From Halomonas sp. McH1-25 (GTDB lineage Bacteria > Pseudomonadota > Gammaproteobacteria > Pseudomonadales > Halomonadaceae): 64,000 nucleotides of DNA. This document shows, piece by piece, positions 1 through 9,373 of the stretch. Below the pieces are notes generated by a model that worked only from the letters and a program-made list of their open reading frames with translations, was not told where the DNA came from and did not search any database. The DNA lies in contig NZ_JAKRFI010000010.1 in NCBI RefSeq assembly GCF_022348165.1, forward strand, positions 89,280 to 153,279. Direction: 5' to 3'. Position 1 is the first letter of the stretch; the number at the start of each line of letters is the position of its first letter. The position numbers and the translations under genes are program-made.

Positions 1-80
1 TGCGCTTCGACACGCCACCAAGGTGTCATCGACGCAAGTCGGACACCATGGCTCAATGACATTTTGCCTTTGAGCGCCCC

Positions 81-1259
81 ATGGCCATTTTCCTGATCGC
101 CGTTGCCGAACTGTTCGGCACCGCTCTATGGTTTACCCCCAATGCAGTGATCGGCGCCCTCCAGCAGGAGTGGGGGTTGGTCGCGACAGACCTCGGCTGG
201 CTGACCGGCGCAGTGCAGATAGGCTTTTTGCTGGGCACGCTGGGTATCGGCCTGAGCGGTCTGGCCGATCGTATCGATGCCAGCCGGCTGTTTGCCGGCG
301 CCTGCCTGATCGGCGCCATGTCGAATGCATTGCTGCCCTTGGCCGGCGGCTTCTGGCCGGCCGTGTTCCTACGCCTGATCACCGGCATGACACTGGCCGG
401 CATCTATCCGATCGGCATGAAGCTGATGGTCGGCTGGGCACCGGGACGTACTGGGCTAGGGCTGGCCTGGCTGGTCGGCATGCTTGTGCTGGGCACGGCG
501 CTTCCGCATGCGTTGCATGGCGTCAGCGAAGCCGGCGTGTCCGACCTGCCATGGACCAGCGGTGTGTGGGGAGCCTCTCTGTTGGCGCTGATAGCCGGCC
601 TGATGATCTGGCGGCTCGGCGAAGCACCGCAAGTGGCAAGAGCCAAACGTGGCGCGACTCCAGCACGTGCCTCACTCGATTTCAGTGTTTTCGCGATCCC
701 CGGTTACCGGCGTGCCGCTGGCGGTTATTTCGGCCACATGTGGGAGCTATATACCCTATGGGCTCTGCTGCCGTTGCTGTTGGCATCGGCATTGCCGCAG
801 GCGTCGGGCGTGACATTGGCGCTGGGCAGCTTCGCGCTCATCGCCATCGGCGGCCCCGGCTGCTGGCTAGGCGGTTGGCTGAGCCAACGCATCGGCAGCC
901 GACGCGTTGCCATGCTGGGCCTGGCCGGGTCCGGCACTTGCTGTCTCGTCTTTCCCTGGGCCGGTACTCTGCCGGCCCTGCTCGCCGTTCCCTTCCTGGG
1001 GCTGTGGAGCGTACTCGCCGTCGTCGATTCGGCTCACTTTTCGGCCCTCTCCGCCCAAGCGGTGCCCACTCAGCGCCTGGGCACCGCCCTCACCTTGCAG
1101 AACGCCATCGGCTTCGGCATCTCGGTGATGTCACTGATCATGCTCGTTCCCATGTGGCCGCTACTCGAGCAATGGATTGGCTGGCTGCTGCTACCGGGCC
1201 CCCTGGTCGGTCTCTGTCTGCTGCGTCAACCTATCCTCGATGCCTCAACCACCAGCTGA
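81..1259 (+). CDS. MFS-type transporter
   Basis: A 392-residue, very hydrophobic protein with about 12 predicted membrane segments, the usual size and pattern of a single major facilitator permease. A charged loop near residues 185-205 (KRGATPARAS region) separates the two six-helix halves. The motif GLADRIDASR near residues 60-70, between helices 2 and 3, matches the family's conserved D-R loop. It probably moves a small solute or exports a drug-like compound across the inner membrane; the substrate cannot be read from sequence. The start is the first in-frame ATG after an in-frame TGA at 57-59, and no strong ribosome site precedes it. The sulfate importer genes follow on the same strand after about 135 bases with their own apparent regulatory region, so joint function is not implied. 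Confidence 0.85.
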   Translation: MAIFLIAVAELFGTALWFTPNAVIGALQQEWGLVATDLGWLTGAVQIGFLLGTLGIGLSGLADRIDASRLFAGACLIGAMSNALLPLAGGFWPAVFLRLITGMTLAGIYPIGMKLMVGWAPGRTGLGLAWLVGMLVLGTALPHALHGVSEAGVSDLPWTSGVWGASLLALIAGLMIWRLGEAPQVARAKRGATPARASLDFSVFAIPGYRRAAGGYFGHMWELYTLWALLPLLLASALPQASGVTLALGSFALIAIGGPGCWLGGWLSQRIGSRRVAMLGLAGSGTCCLVFPWAGTLPALLAVPFLGLWSVLAVVDSAHFSALSAQAVPTQRLGTALTLQNAIGFGISVMSLIMLVPMWPLLEQWIGWLLLPGPLVGLCLLRQPILDASTTS

Positions 1260-1303
1260 ATCATTGATGCGCCAGCCGGTCGATAGCGCCGACACATCAC
1301 AGC

Positions 1304-1322
1304 TTATTACCATTACGAATAA
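1304..1322. promoter_or_regulatory. Inverted repeat upstream of sulfate importer, possible operator
   Basis: TTATT and AATAA arms separated by 9 bases lie about 75 bases upstream of the sulfate-binding protein gene. AT-rich TTAT/ATAA half-sites are typical of CysB-activated promoters in other gammaproteobacteria, so a CysB role is a reasonable guess, but the assignment rests only on position and composition. Confidence 0.3.
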
Positions 1323-1344
1323 CCAGACTCATTGTCATTCCATA

Positions 1345-1361
1345 AAGGCTGGTTTAGCCTT
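1345..1361 (+). promoter_or_regulatory. Short perfect hairpin in the sbp leader
   Basis: AAGGCT and AGCCTT form a perfect 6-bp stem around the loop GGTTT, 33 bases before the sbp start codon. A GCATAAAAT stretch just downstream could be a -10 element. The hairpin could be an operator or an mRNA structure; no known riboswitch class was recognised. Confidence 0.3.
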
Positions 1362-1394
1362 GGCATAAAATCCGATCCATCAATTGGAGCAATG

Positions 1395-2417
1395 ATGAAC
1401 TTCGTCACGTTTCTTCGTCGCGGCACCCTCGCCAGCGCGCTGACGGCATCCTTGGCGGCAGGCGTTGTCGCTCCGGCCATGGCGGCCGACCGTGAAATGC
1501 TGAACTCGTCTTATGACATTGCCCGCGAGCTGTTTGCCACCATCAATCCCGAGTTCGTCGATTGGTGGCAGGAACAGCACGGCGAAACCGTCAATGTGAA
1601 GCAATCCCACGGCGGCTCGTCGAAGCAGGCACGCGCCATCCTCCAAGGCTTGTCAGCCGATGTGGTGACCTACAACCAGGTGACCGACGTCAATGTGCTG
1701 GCCGATGCCGGCCTGGTCGCCGAGGACTGGCAGCAACAGTTCCCCAACAATGCGTCTCCCTACTATTCGACGACTGCATTTCTGGTGCGCGAGGGCAATC
1801 CGAAAGGAATCGATAGCTGGGACGACCTGGTCCGCGACGATGTCGAAATCGTCTTCCCCAATCCCAAGACGTCGGGCAACGGACGTTATACCTACCTGGC
1901 AGCCTGGGCCTATGCGGACAAGGCCTTCGATGGCGACGAGGAAAAGATTCGTGACTTCATGAAGCAGTTCCTCGGCAACGTGAAGGTCTTCGACACCGGC
2001 GGCCGTGGCGCTACGACGACCTTCGTCGAGCGCGGCATCGGCGACGTACTGATCAGCTTCGAGTCCGAGGTCAACAATATCCGCAAAGAGTATGGCCAGG
2101 ACGATTACGACGTGGTCGTCCCGCCGGTCAGCATCCTGGCGGAATTCCCGGTGGCTGTGGTCGAGGAATATGCCGAGCGCAACGACAATCTCGACCTCGC
2201 TCGTGGCTATCTCGACTACCTGTACACCGAAGAGGCTCAGCGATTGCTCGCCGGTTTCAATTACCGGGTCAACAACGAAACCGTACAGGCCGAGTTCGCC
2301 GATGAGTTCCCCGAAACCGAACTGCTGCGCGTCGAGGATGTCTTTGGCGGCTGGAATGAAGTGATGGAGACTCACTTCGCCAGTGGCGGTGAGCTGGATC
2401 GACTGCAGCGTCGATGA
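1395..2417 (+). CDS. sbp: Periplasmic sulfate-binding protein of sulfate/thiosulfate ABC importer
   Basis: This is the solute receptor that delivers sulfate (or thiosulfate) to the CysTWA importer in the periplasm. The 340-residue length fits the Sbp/CysP family. The N-terminus is a clear signal peptide (basic FLRRG, hydrophobic stretch, cleavage near APAMAAD). Family motifs follow: [10 protein letters not shown] just after the cleavage site, [12 protein letters not shown] with ligand-contacting Ser/Gly residues, and [12 protein letters not shown] in the second lobe. Two adjacent ATG codons occur at 1392 and 1395; the second sits 5 bases from GGAG and is preferred. The stop codon overlaps the cysT start as ATGA, so the genes are translationally coupled. 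Choosing between the Sbp and CysP names is uncertain; the sbp-cysT-cysW-cysA order is that seen in Pseudomonas. Confidence 0.95.
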   Translation: MNFVTFLRRGTLASALTASLAAGVVAPAMAADREMLNSSYDIARELFATINPEFVDWWQEQHGETVNVKQSHGGSSKQARAILQGLSADVVTYNQVTDVNVLADAGLVAEDWQQQFPNNASPYYSTTAFLVREGNPKGIDSWDDLVRDDVEIVFPNPKTSGNGRYTYLAAWAYADKAFDGDEEKIRDFMKQFLGNVKVFDTGGRGATTTFVERGIGDVLISFESEVNNIRKEYGQDDYDVVVPPVSILAEFPVAVVEEYAERNDNLDLARGYLDYLYTEEAQRLLAGFNYRVNNETVQAEFADEFPETELLRVEDVFGGWNEVMETHFASGGELDRLQRR

Positions 2418-3271
2418 ACAGGATCGCTTCCCTGACGGCGATGTCCCCCAAGCGAGTGCTCCCAGGTTTCGGGCTCTCGCTGGGGGTCACGCTGCTGTTC
2501 ATCTCGCTGGTGCTGTTGTTGCCATTGACCAGCCTTGTCGGGCAGCTAGCCGGTCTCAGCCTGGCGGAATACTGGGCCATCATCACCGAAGACCGTGTCG
2601 TGGCCAGTTATCTGGTCACGATTGGCGCCGCCGCAGTCGCCGCGCTGTTCAATGCCCTGTTCGGGCTGCTGATGGCCTGGGTTCTGGTGCGCTATGAGTT
2701 TCCCGGCAAGCGCATGCTCGATGCCCTCATGGACTTGCCTTTCGCCCTGCCTACCGCCGTCGCCGGCATTACCCTGGCCACGCTCTATTCGAGTAACGGC
2801 TGGATGGGGCAGCTACTGGCGCCGCTGGGCTTCGAAGTCGCCTATACCTGGGTCGGCATCGCCCTGGCGATGGGCTTTACCAGCATTCCCTTCGTGGTGC
2901 GTACCGTACAACCCGTCCTCGAGGATCTGCCGGGCGAGGTCGACGAGGCGGCGCTGACCCTGGGCGCCAGCGACGCCATGGCGTTCCGGCGGGTGATCCT
3001 GCCTCACCTGTGGCCGGCGCTTGTCACGGGCACCGGCCTCGCGTTCGTGCGTTCGCTGGGCGAATTCGGCGCCGTCATCTTCATTGCCGGCAACATGCCC
3101 TATGAGACGGAAATCACCTCGCTGATGATCTTCGTCAAGCTTCAGGAATACGATTACGTCGGTGCATCGGCCATTGCCTCGGTGGTGCTTGCAGTCTCGC
3201 TGATACTCTTGCTGGCGCTCAACCTATGGCAGGGACGGTTCATTCGTCGACTGCATGGAGGCAAGGGCTGA
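2414..3271 (+). CDS. cysT: Sulfate ABC transporter permease CysT (CysU)
   Basis: Inner-membrane permease subunit that pairs with CysW to form the sulfate channel. It is 285 residues with six or so membrane helices. The cytoplasmic coupling loop carries the ABC-permease EAA signature around residues 178-186 ([10 protein letters not shown]), which docks on Cys[11 protein letters not shown] and the [14 protein letters not shown] segment near the C-terminus are characteristic of the CysT/ModB branch. The start overlaps the sbp stop by 4 bases and its own stop shares one base with the cysW start (TGATG), so all four cys genes form one tightly coupled unit. Confidence 0.95.
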   Translation: MNRIASLTAMSPKRVLPGFGLSLGVTLLFISLVLLLPLTSLVGQLAGLSLAEYWAIITEDRVVASYLVTIGAAAVAALFNALFGLLMAWVLVRYEFPGKRMLDALMDLPFALPTAVAGITLATLYSSNGWMGQLLAPLGFEVAYTWVGIALAMGFTSIPFVVRTVQPVLEDLPGEVDEAALTLGASDAMAFRRVILPHLWPALVTGTGLAFVRSLGEFGAVIFIAGNMPYETEITSLMIFVKLQEYDYVGASAIASVVLAVSLILLLALNLWQGRFIRRLHGGKG

Positions 3272-4098
3272 TGCAACGTATCGGTGATTCACCACGCATG
3301 CGGCGTGTGCTGGTCGGCCTGGCCGTCTTCCTGTCCGCTCTGTTTCTCCTGCTGCCCCTGGTCGCTATCTTCGCGCAGGCCTTTGCCGAAGGTCTCGAGT
3401 TGTTCTGGGCCAACCTCAGCGATGAGTACACCCTGGCCGCAATCGGGCTGACCCTATTCGTTGCGGCGCTGACCATTCCGATCAATCTGGTGTTCGGCGT
3501 GTTTCTCGCCTGGCTAGTAACGCGGTTTGCGTTTCCGGGCCGTCGTCTGCTGCAAACGCTGATCGATATTCCGTTTGCCGTATCGCCAGTGGTTGCCGGC
3601 CTGGTCTATCTGTTGCTGTATGGACGCACTGGTTGGATCGGTGGCTGGCTGGACAGCCACGACATTCAGATCATGTTCGCCTGGCCCGGTATCGTGCTGG
3701 TGACGATTTTCGTCACCTGCCCATTCGTGGCTCGCGAATTGATTCCACTGATGCAGGCCCAAGGCGCCCGGGAAGAGGAAGCGGCGGTCACGCTCGGCGC
3801 ATCGGGCTGGACCGTCTTTCGTCGTGTGACGCTGCCGAACATAAAATGGGCCCTTTTGTATGGCGTCATCCTGACCAATGCCCGCGCCGTGGGTGAGTTC
3901 GGCGCCGTCTCCGTCGTATCGGGCTCCATACGCGGGGAAACCAACACCCTACCCCTGCATGTCGAACTGCTCTATCAGGATTACAACACCGTTGGTGCCT
4001 TTACTGCTGCAGCGTTACTGGCCTTGATCGCCCTGTTCACGCTGGCCGCCAAGGCCCTTCTGGAATGGCACGCCACGCGCCGGGAGAATGCCGCATGA
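3271..4098 (+). CDS. cysW: Sulfate ABC transporter permease CysW
   Basis: Second membrane subunit of the sulfate importer, 275 residues from the ATG that overlaps the cysT stop (TGATG). GGAGG about 10 bases upstream supports this start over an upstream in-frame one. The EAA coupling motif is visible as [18 protein letters not shown], followed by the family segment [17 protein letters not shown]. The C-terminal end is short and basic, as usual. Overlap with cysA (ATGA) continues the coupling. Function is inferred from family and from its place between cysT and cysA. Confidence 0.95.
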   Translation: MQRIGDSPRMRRVLVGLAVFLSALFLLLPLVAIFAQAFAEGLELFWANLSDEYTLAAIGLTLFVAALTIPINLVFGVFLAWLVTRFAFPGRRLLQTLIDIPFAVSPVVAGLVYLLLYGRTGWIGGWLDSHDIQIMFAWPGIVLVTIFVTCPFVARELIPLMQAQGAREEEAAVTLGASGWTVFRRVTLPNIKWALLYGVILTNARAVGEFGAVSVVSGSIRGETNTLPLHVELLYQDYNTVGAFTAAALLALIALFTLAAKALLEWHATRRENAA

Positions 4099-5177
4099 GC
4101 ATCCGCCTCGAAAACATTGCCAAGACCTTCGGCAACAACACCGCGCTGGAACCGCTGAATCTGGATATCGCCGAAGGCGAGCTCGTCGGTTTGCTTGGTC
4201 CGTCCGGCTCGGGAAAGACGACACTGTTGCGGATCGTTGCCGGCCTCGAACAGGCGGACAGCGGCACGATCCATTTCGGCGACCGCGACGTCACGAACAT
4301 GCACGTACGCGACCGGCGCATCGGCTTCGTCTTCCAGCACTACGCCCTGTTCCGACACATGAGCGTGTTCGACAACGTGGCTTTCGGGTTGACCGCCCTG
4401 CCCCGTCGCGCTCGCCCCTCGAGCGGCGAGATTCGCTCACGGGTACACCGGCTGCTGGAAATGGTACGCCTCGAGGAGTTCGCCAACCGCTACCCGGCCC
4501 AGCTATCCGGCGGGCAGCAGCAACGCGTCTCGCTGGCCCGCGCTCTGGCCCTGAAGCCTGACGTGCTGCTGCTCGACGAACCCTTCGGGGCGCTCGATGC
4601 CAAGGTCCGCCAGGATCTGCGTCGCTGGCTGCGTCACTTGCACGACGAACTCAACTTCACCAGCGTCTTCGTCACCCACGACCAGGAGGAAGCTCTGGAG
4701 CTGTCCGACCGGGTCGTGGTGATGAGCAACGGACGTATCGAGCAGATCGACGACCCGGATACGCTCTACCGCCAGCCGGCGAATCGCTTCGTCTTCGAGT
4801 TTCTGGGCGACGTCAACCGCCTTGAAGGCAACGTACGCGACGGAACGCTGACCTGTGGCGATGCCAGCCTGTCAGTCGATCTCAACGACGGATTCCATGA
4901 ATTGCTGTTGCGTCCTCATGAGCTCAAGCTGAGCGAGGCAGCCAGCGACGATGCCCACCTGCCGGTCTGCGTCACCGCGATATCCCCGGTGGGCGCGGAA
5001 GTGCGCGTCGAACTGGAGGCGGACTGGCTGGCCGAACCCTGGATGGCCACGGTGAGACATGCCGACTTCGAACGTCTAACCATCAAGCGCGGCCAGCGTC
5101 TGTTCGTGACGCCACGGCGCTGGCACCGCTTCGCAGAGACGACATCCCATCGGTCTCGGGCGAGCCTGACCTCGTAG
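4095..5177 (+). CDS. cysA: Sulfate/thiosulfate importer ATPase CysA
   Basis: Cytoplasmic ATPase that powers sulfate uptake through CysTW. Walker A is GPSGSGKT at residues 35-42, the Q-loop [10 protein letters not shown] follows, the signature LSGGQ is at 137-141, Walker B is [11 protein letters not shown] at about 158-168, and the switch histidine is in [13 protein letters not shown]. Residues 240-355 form the TOBE-like regulatory domain of CysA/PotA-type ATPases. The 360-residue length is normal. The chosen ATG overlaps the cysW stop; an in-frame start 30 bases upstream lies inside cysW and lacks support. It ends the sulfate transport operon. Confidence 0.96.
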   Translation: MSIRLENIAKTFGNNTALEPLNLDIAEGELVGLLGPSGSGKTTLLRIVAGLEQADSGTIHFGDRDVTNMHVRDRRIGFVFQHYALFRHMSVFDNVAFGLTALPRRARPSSGEIRSRVHRLLEMVRLEEFANRYPAQLSGGQQQRVSLARALALKPDVLLLDEPFGALDAKVRQDLRRWLRHLHDELNFTSVFVTHDQEEALELSDRVVVMSNGRIEQIDDPDTLYRQPANRFVFEFLGDVNRLEGNVRDGTLTCGDASLSVDLNDGFHELLLRPHELKLSEAASDDAHLPVCVTAISPVGAEVRVELEADWLAEPWMATVRHADFERLTIKRGQRLFVTPRRWHRFAETTSHRSRASLTS

Positions 5178-5280
5178 GCTGCACAAGTCTCTGCGCTTCT
5201 GGTTGTCGGCCCACCGACGTTATACTGCCGCCCGACACGCTATCGAGCGGCAGTTTTCATTGCAGCGAGGAGAACACATC

Positions 5281-5874
5281 ATGCGCTTACTCAAGACCGT
5301 AGCCTGGCTAGGCGGGGTGCTGGCCATCATGCTGGTGGCCGGCTGTGCGAGCAGCCCCCACTACCTGCAGACCAACCCCACAGTGAGCGGCAACCTGCCC
5401 CAGGTAGGCAATGGGCAAAGCGTTACCGTCACGGTCGTGGATGGACGGGAATCCAATGTGCTGGGTACCCGCAGCGGCGCGGCCATGGCCAACGACACCA
5501 TCACCGTCGAAGCCTACGACGTCATCCCCAAGTTGCAGGCACAGGCGCAAGCGGCGCTCTCGCAGATGGGCTTTGCCCCCACTACGCAACCCGCCCCGGA
5601 CCGGCCAAGCATGACCTTGACGCTGACCCAGCTAAATTACGCCAAGACCGATGCCGAGCCCGTCATCGACAAGGCACAATTGCTGGCTCGTCTGCGCGCC
5701 GAGGTCGCCAACGACGACTTGATCTACACCGGCACCTACACGGCAAAGCGCGAGCAGACCTATGCCCTCTCGCCCGACCGCGACGCCAACACCGAAATGG
5801 TCAACGATGTCCTGAGCCGCGCCCTGGCGCGTGCCTTCAACGACCCGCAGGTCGGTCAGCTACTCGCTCGCTAG
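5281..5874 (+). CDS. yajG: YajG-family lipoprotein
   Basis: A 197-residue envelope lipoprotein. The N-terminus has a basic start, a hydrophobic core and the lipobox LVAGC at about residues 19-23, so it should be lipidated on that cysteine. The rest (VTVTVVDGRESNVLGTR and the TLTQLNYAK region) matches the YajG family of uncharacterised outer-membrane lipoproteins. The start is chosen for the signal peptide and the GAGGAG site before it. A possible -10 (TATACT, 5221-5226) lies upstream. The TAG stop shares the palindrome CTAG with the stop of the convergent tpm gene, leaving no room for a terminator between them. Confidence 0.8.
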   Translation: MRLLKTVAWLGGVLAIMLVAGCASSPHYLQTNPTVSGNLPQVGNGQSVTVTVVDGRESNVLGTRSGAAMANDTITVEAYDVIPKLQAQAQAALSQMGFAPTTQPAPDRPSMTLTLTQLNYAKTDAEPVIDKAQLLARLRAEVANDDLIYTGTYTAKREQTYALSPDRDANTEMVNDVLSRALARAFNDPQVGQLLAR

Positions 5875-6521
5875 TCAGCTACGCCGACCCGCCCGGGGCC
5901 GCGCCGGCATAGCGACCAGACCTGCTCGCCGAAGCCACGCTCATCGGGTGGGCTGGTCTCCAGCAGCATCAGCTCGAAGTTGGCTGCCAGTAACCGGCGC
6001 ACCTCTTCCTCGTCCACCGAAAACGGCGGGCCCGCGTCGGGCCCGCCGGGATGCGTCAGCGTCACCAACAAGCCGCGTGCCCCCGGCGGCAGCAATTGGG
6101 CAAGATGCAAGGCATAGCGCTGTCGAGTGGCCGGTGGCAGCGCGATCAGCGCCGCCCGGTCATAGAAGGCCTGGAACTCCTTGGCCTGCTCCACATGTAC
6201 ATGAAAGAAGTCACCGCACCAGAGCTCCACACTGGCCTGCCGATAGACCCGAAAATACCCCTGCCGGTAGCGGGAGACGTCGCCTTCCCCCTCGGCCAGG
6301 AACTGCTCGATGGCCTCGGGGGCGAGCTCGATCCCCAGCACTGGATGCCCCTGAGAGGCCAACCAGCGCATGTCCAGGCTCTTGCCGCATAGCGGCACGA
6401 GTACCTTGGCGCCGACTGGCACGGCCAGAGTCTCCCAATACTTGATCAGTGCGGGATGCGTTTCGCTGCGATGAAAGCCGATACGTCCTTCACGCCATCG
6501 CTGCAGCCACTCTTGGGGCAT
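5871..6521 (-). CDS. tpm: Thiopurine S-methyltransferase
   Basis: SAM-dependent methyltransferase of the bacterial TPMT family, which methylates thiopurines and in some bacteria selenium or tellurium compounds. It is 216 residues, the family's usual size. Visible signatures are WLQRWREGRIGFH at the N-terminus, LVPLCGKSLDMRWLA with the SAM-binding glycine region near residues 41-55, VLGIELAPEAIEQF, and YDRAALIALPPATRQRY. AAGGACG precedes the ATG at a good distance. The physiological substrate is not evident; metalloid detoxification is a family-level guess. Confidence 0.92.
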   Translation of the reverse strand: MPQEWLQRWREGRIGFHRSETHPALIKYWETLAVPVGAKVLVPLCGKSLDMRWLASQGHPVLGIELAPEAIEQFLAEGEGDVSRYRQGYFRVYRQASVELWCGDFFHVHVEQAKEFQAFYDRAALIALPPATRQRYALHLAQLLPPGARGLLVTLTHPGGPDAGPPFSVDEEEVRRLLAANFELMLLETSPPDERGFGEQVWSLCRRGPGRVGVAD

Positions 6522-6577
6522 CGTCGTCCTTCCGGCTTGTCACGGTGAACGTCTCACCGCTCGTGCATGGAACCCGC

Positions 6578-7189
6578 TCAGAACCAGCGGTCGCGCTTGT
6601 TGCGTCGACGCGGCAAGTGAGGAACCAGCAGACCCACTATCAGCCCGGCACCGGCCACCCCACCGCCATACATGAAGTAGCGCATCAGCAGGTCCTGCTC
6701 TTGGGTATCGAGCCTGGCCTGCAGGCCACGAATCCGATCCTCGGCCTGGCTAGTCTGCTGATTCAGCTCGGCGTTGCGACGCTCCAGCTCGGCGATGCGT
6801 GCCTCGCGCTGCTTGAGCGTTTCGGTCATGGTGGCCACACGGCTCTGCCACTCTTCATCGATACCCTCGAGGCGAGCACTGAGCGTCTCGGTTCGCGCCT
6901 GCAGCTCGGGCACGCGATCGCTGACACTACGCTCGGCCTGGAGCTGATCGCTTTCTATCCACACTTCGTCGCCATTCGGTGCCCTCACCCGCGTATAGTC
7001 GCCCTGGGTCTCGAGCACGGTGACCTCATCGCCGGACGTCAGCGTACCGACGATGCGATACTCATTGGTGGGCCCACTGCGCACATAGGTTTCCAGGTCA
7101 TCCGCAACCCAGCGGACGTCTTGGGCCTGGCTATCCAAAGCCGCCAGGCTGAGTGTCAAACATGCAAACAAATATTTGATTTTACGCAT
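6578..7189 (-). CDS. SH3-domain and coiled-coil membrane-anchored protein (YgiM-like, TIGR04211)
   Basis: A 203-residue protein with a signal peptide (cleavage near SQAQD), a bacterial SH3 domain at about residues 25-85 (VRSGPTNEYRIVGTLTSGD pattern), a long coiled coil at about 90-170 rich in Leu, Glu and Gln, and one C-terminal membrane helix (GGGVAGAGLIVGLLVPHL) followed by a basic tail. This is the architecture of the TIGR04211/YgiM family. It should sit in the inner membrane with the SH3 domain in the periplasm. The role in the cell is not established. No partner is apparent from neighbours. Confidence 0.8.
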   Translation of the reverse strand: MRKIKYLFACLTLSLAALDSQAQDVRWVADDLETYVRSGPTNEYRIVGTLTSGDEVTVLETQGDYTRVRAPNGDEVWIESDQLQAERSVSDRVPELQARTETLSARLEGIDEEWQSRVATMTETLKQREARIAELERRNAELNQQTSQAEDRIRGLQARLDTQEQDLLMRYFMYGGGVAGAGLIVGLLVPHLPRRRNKRDRWF

Positions 7190-7301
7190 TTTATGCTGCC
7201 GTCATCTTGACCTTCGGATGGCTCTCTGGGCAACTGCCCCACACGATGTACGGGCCGTCGATCCTCTCGAGCCCGTAGATGCCATGGCAGTTCCGGCACT
7301 C

Positions 7302-7320
7302 ATCCACACTTTCTGTGGAT
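7302..7320. repeat. Hairpin containing two inverted DnaA-box-like sequences
   Basis: ATCCACA and TGTGGAT form a 7-bp stem around CTTTC. The right arm is part of a perfect DnaA-box consensus (TTATCCACA on the minus strand, 7314-7322). The left arm is a one-mismatch version on the plus strand (TCATCCACA, 7300-7308). The pair lies in the 213-base gap between the DUF1820 gene and the SH3-protein gene. Confidence 0.4.
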
Positions 7321-7402
7321 AAACCTTGGGAAAACCTCGACCGGAACATTTCGGGAACGGCGAACTGTCTGGCAAGGCCACGATTCGATCAATTTTTAAT
7401 CA

Positions 7403-7732
7403 TCAACTGTCATCTCTGGGCGGCAGGGAAAACGGACGCGGAAACTCGGCGACCTTCCCCTGCGCCGTGACTGCCTTGGGCGTTCCTTCCCGCTCGACCT
7501 CGTCGATACGCACGATCGCATTGAGTGGAATATAACTGCGATTGACGCCTTCGAAGGTCCGCTTGAGCTTCTCGGACGACGGGTCGACGACGAGCTTCGA
7601 GTTATCCTCGAAGACGAATGTTTCGACCTCGATGAAGCCCCACAGATCGCTCTGGAAAATATCGCGGGCGTAAAGTTCCCAGATTTCACCCTGATTGTGA
7701 AAGACCACCCGATAAATCGGCTTCGCTGCCAT
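7403..7732 (-). CDS. DUF1820 family protein
   Basis: A small soluble protein of 109 residues that matches the DUF1820 family of gammaproteobacteria (IYRVVFHNQGEIWELYARDI at the N-terminus and a VEVETFVFEDNSKLVVDPSSEKLK-like core, here beginning FIEVETFVF). GGGAG stands 4 bases before the ATG. No catalytic motif is visible and the function is unknown. The gene stands alone, divergent from miaB. Confidence 0.75.
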   Translation of the reverse strand: MAAKPIYRVVFHNQGEIWELYARDIFQSDLWGFIEVETFVFEDNSKLVVDPSSEKLKRTFEGVNRSYIPLNAIVRIDEVEREGTPKAVTAQGKVAEFPRPFSLPPRDDS

Positions 7733-7810
7733 ACCGCTCCCATCTGCTCATTGGCAAAACGCAAAGAATATCACAGACGCGGGGGCTTCGAAGCGCGCCC
7801 CGCAGGAGAC

Positions 7811-7840
7811 TGGCCAAGGCCCCTATCCCCTACGTATAAT
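7811..7840 (+). promoter_or_regulatory. Candidate sigma-70 promoter for the miaB gene cluster
   Basis: A perfect TATAAT -10 at 7835-7840 is preceded 18 bases upstream by TGGCCA (four of six matches to TTGACA) at 7811-7816. It lies about 115 bases before the miaB start and is the best-looking promoter in the divergent DUF1820-miaB gap. Confidence 0.5.
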
Positions 7841-7953
7841 TCATCGCCACATTCTATTCCACGGCCTGTCGGCCACTATCGGTCCGGCCACATCGGCCAT
7901 GCATTCACTCCTATCACGGACAAGTCGGGCCTTTGTCGACCCGACGGCACGCT

Positions 7954-9297
7954 ATGACGAAGAAGCTCTTCATCAAGACTCACGGTTGCCAGATGAACGA
8001 GTACGACTCTGCCCGCATGGCGGATCTGCTCGGCGAATCCCATCAGATGGAGCTGACCGACGACGAGCGCGAAGCCGACGTCATTCTGCTCAACACCTGC
8101 TCGATTCGCGAAAAGGCCCAGGAGAAGGTATTCCACCAGCTCGGTCGCTGGAAAAAGCTCAAGCAGGCCAATCCCGGCCTGGTCATCGGGGTCGGGGGGT
8201 GCGTGGCCAGCCAGGAAGGCGAGAATCTGCGCAAGCGTGCGCCCCATGTCGATATGGTGTTCGGCCCGCAGACGCTGCACCGCATCCCGTCGATGCTCGA
8301 TTCGCGCCGCGACAACCAGATTTCCGTGGTCGACGTGACGTTCCCCGAGATCGAGAAGTTCGATCACCTGCCCAAGCCAAGCTCGGACGGGGCCACGGCG
8401 TTCGTCTCGATCATGGAAGGCTGTTCCAAGTACTGTACGTTCTGCGTCGTGCCCTACACGCGGGGTGAGGAAGTCTCGCGCCCCTTCGAGGCGGTGATGG
8501 ACGAAATCATGCACTTGGCCGACCAGGGTGTGCGCGAGGTCAATCTACTGGGACAGAACGTCAATGCCTATCGCGGCGAGAATGCCTTGGGCGACGAGAT
8601 CGACCTGGCCGAGCTGATCGCCTGCGTTGCCGCCATCGACGGCATCGATCGCATCCGCTTCACCACCTCGCATCCGGTGGAGTTTTCCGACAGTCTGATC
8701 GAGGCCTATGGCGAGATCCCCGAGCTGGTCAGTCACTTGCATCTGCCGGTGCAGTCCGGCTCCAATCGCATCCTGGCCGCCATGAAGCGGGGTCACGAAG
8801 TCGAAGAGTACGTCGCCAAGCTCGAACGTATCCGTGCGCTGCGTCCCGATATCAGTTTCTCGTCGGATTTCATTATCGGCTTCCCCGGCGAGACCGAGCA
8901 GGACTTCGAGGACACCATGGATCTGATCCATCGTATCGGCTTCGACGTCTCGTTCAGCTTCGTCTATTCGGCGCGCCCCGGGACACCGGCCGCCGCTCTG
9001 GAAGACGACACCCCGGAAGCGGTCAAGAAGCAGCGCCTGGCCATCTTGCAGGAGCGCATCAACCAGAATGCCCTGCAGATCAGCCGGCGCATGGTCGGCA
9101 CGACGCAACGCATCCTGGTTACCGGTTTTTCGCCCAAGGATCCCGCCCAGTTGTCCGGGCGCACCGAGAACAACCGCGTCGTCAACTTCCTCGCTCCCGA
9201 CCCCACCGAACTGATCGGTAGCTTCGTCGATGTCGAAATCAGCGAAGCCTTGCCCAATTCGCTGCGCGGCGAACTGGTAACTGCCGAGGTTCATTGA
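7954..9297 (+). CDS. miaB: tRNA-2-methylthio-N6-dimethylallyladenosine synthase MiaB
   Basis: Radical-SAM methylthiotransferase that adds the 2-methylthio group to i6A37 of tRNAs reading UNN codons. The 447-residue protein has the N-terminal UPF0004 domain with cysteines at 12, 49 and 83 that hold the auxiliary 4Fe-4S cluster. The radical-SAM motif CSKYCTFC follows at 157-164, and a C-terminal TRAM domain covers about 375-445. The ATG is chosen because the family begins with [17 protein letters not shown]; an in-frame TTG 21 bases earlier is less likely. It heads the run miaB-phoH-ybeY-corC-lnt, an order conserved in gammaproteobacteria. Confidence 0.97.
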   Translation: MTKKLFIKTHGCQMNEYDSARMADLLGESHQMELTDDEREADVILLNTCSIREKAQEKVFHQLGRWKKLKQANPGLVIGVGGCVASQEGENLRKRAPHVDMVFGPQTLHRIPSMLDSRRDNQISVVDVTFPEIEKFDHLPKPSSDGATAFVSIMEGCSKYCTFCVVPYTRGEEVSRPFEAVMDEIMHLADQGVREVNLLGQNVNAYRGENALGDEIDLAELIACVAAIDGIDRIRFTTSHPVEFSDSLIEAYGEIPELVSHLHLPVQSGSNRILAAMKRGHEVEEYVAKLERIRALRPDISFSSDFIIGFPGETEQDFEDTMDLIHRIGFDVSFSFVYSARPGTPAAALEDDTPEAVKKQRLAILQERINQNALQISRRMVGTTQRILVTGFSPKDPAQLSGRTENNRVVNFLAPDPTELIGSFVDVEISEALPNSLRGELVTAEVH

Positions 9298-9310
9298 AAA
9301 CTGCGCCATT

Positions 9311-9330
9311 GCCCCAACCTTGGTTGGGGC
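9311..9330. repeat. Near-perfect 20-base palindrome between miaB and phoH
   Basis: GCCCCAACC and GGTTGGGGC are perfect 9-base arms around TT. It can fold as a strong hairpin but has no U-tract on either side, so it is not a classic terminator. It may slow transcription, protect an mRNA end or bind a protein. Confidence 0.5.
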
Positions 9331-9373
9331 ATAAGCTCAACTTACCATTTCGCACACAACGGGCCTTCTCGTC

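Noticed and set aside
1..80. End of a preceding gene at the left edge
   Set aside because: The stretch is too short to support any coding call; only a short ATG-to-TGA frame at 48-59 is visible.
7300..7322. A chromosomal replication origin at the DnaA-box pair
   Set aside because: Only two boxes, no AT-rich unwinding region, and no dnaA, dnaN, gyrB or rpmH nearby.
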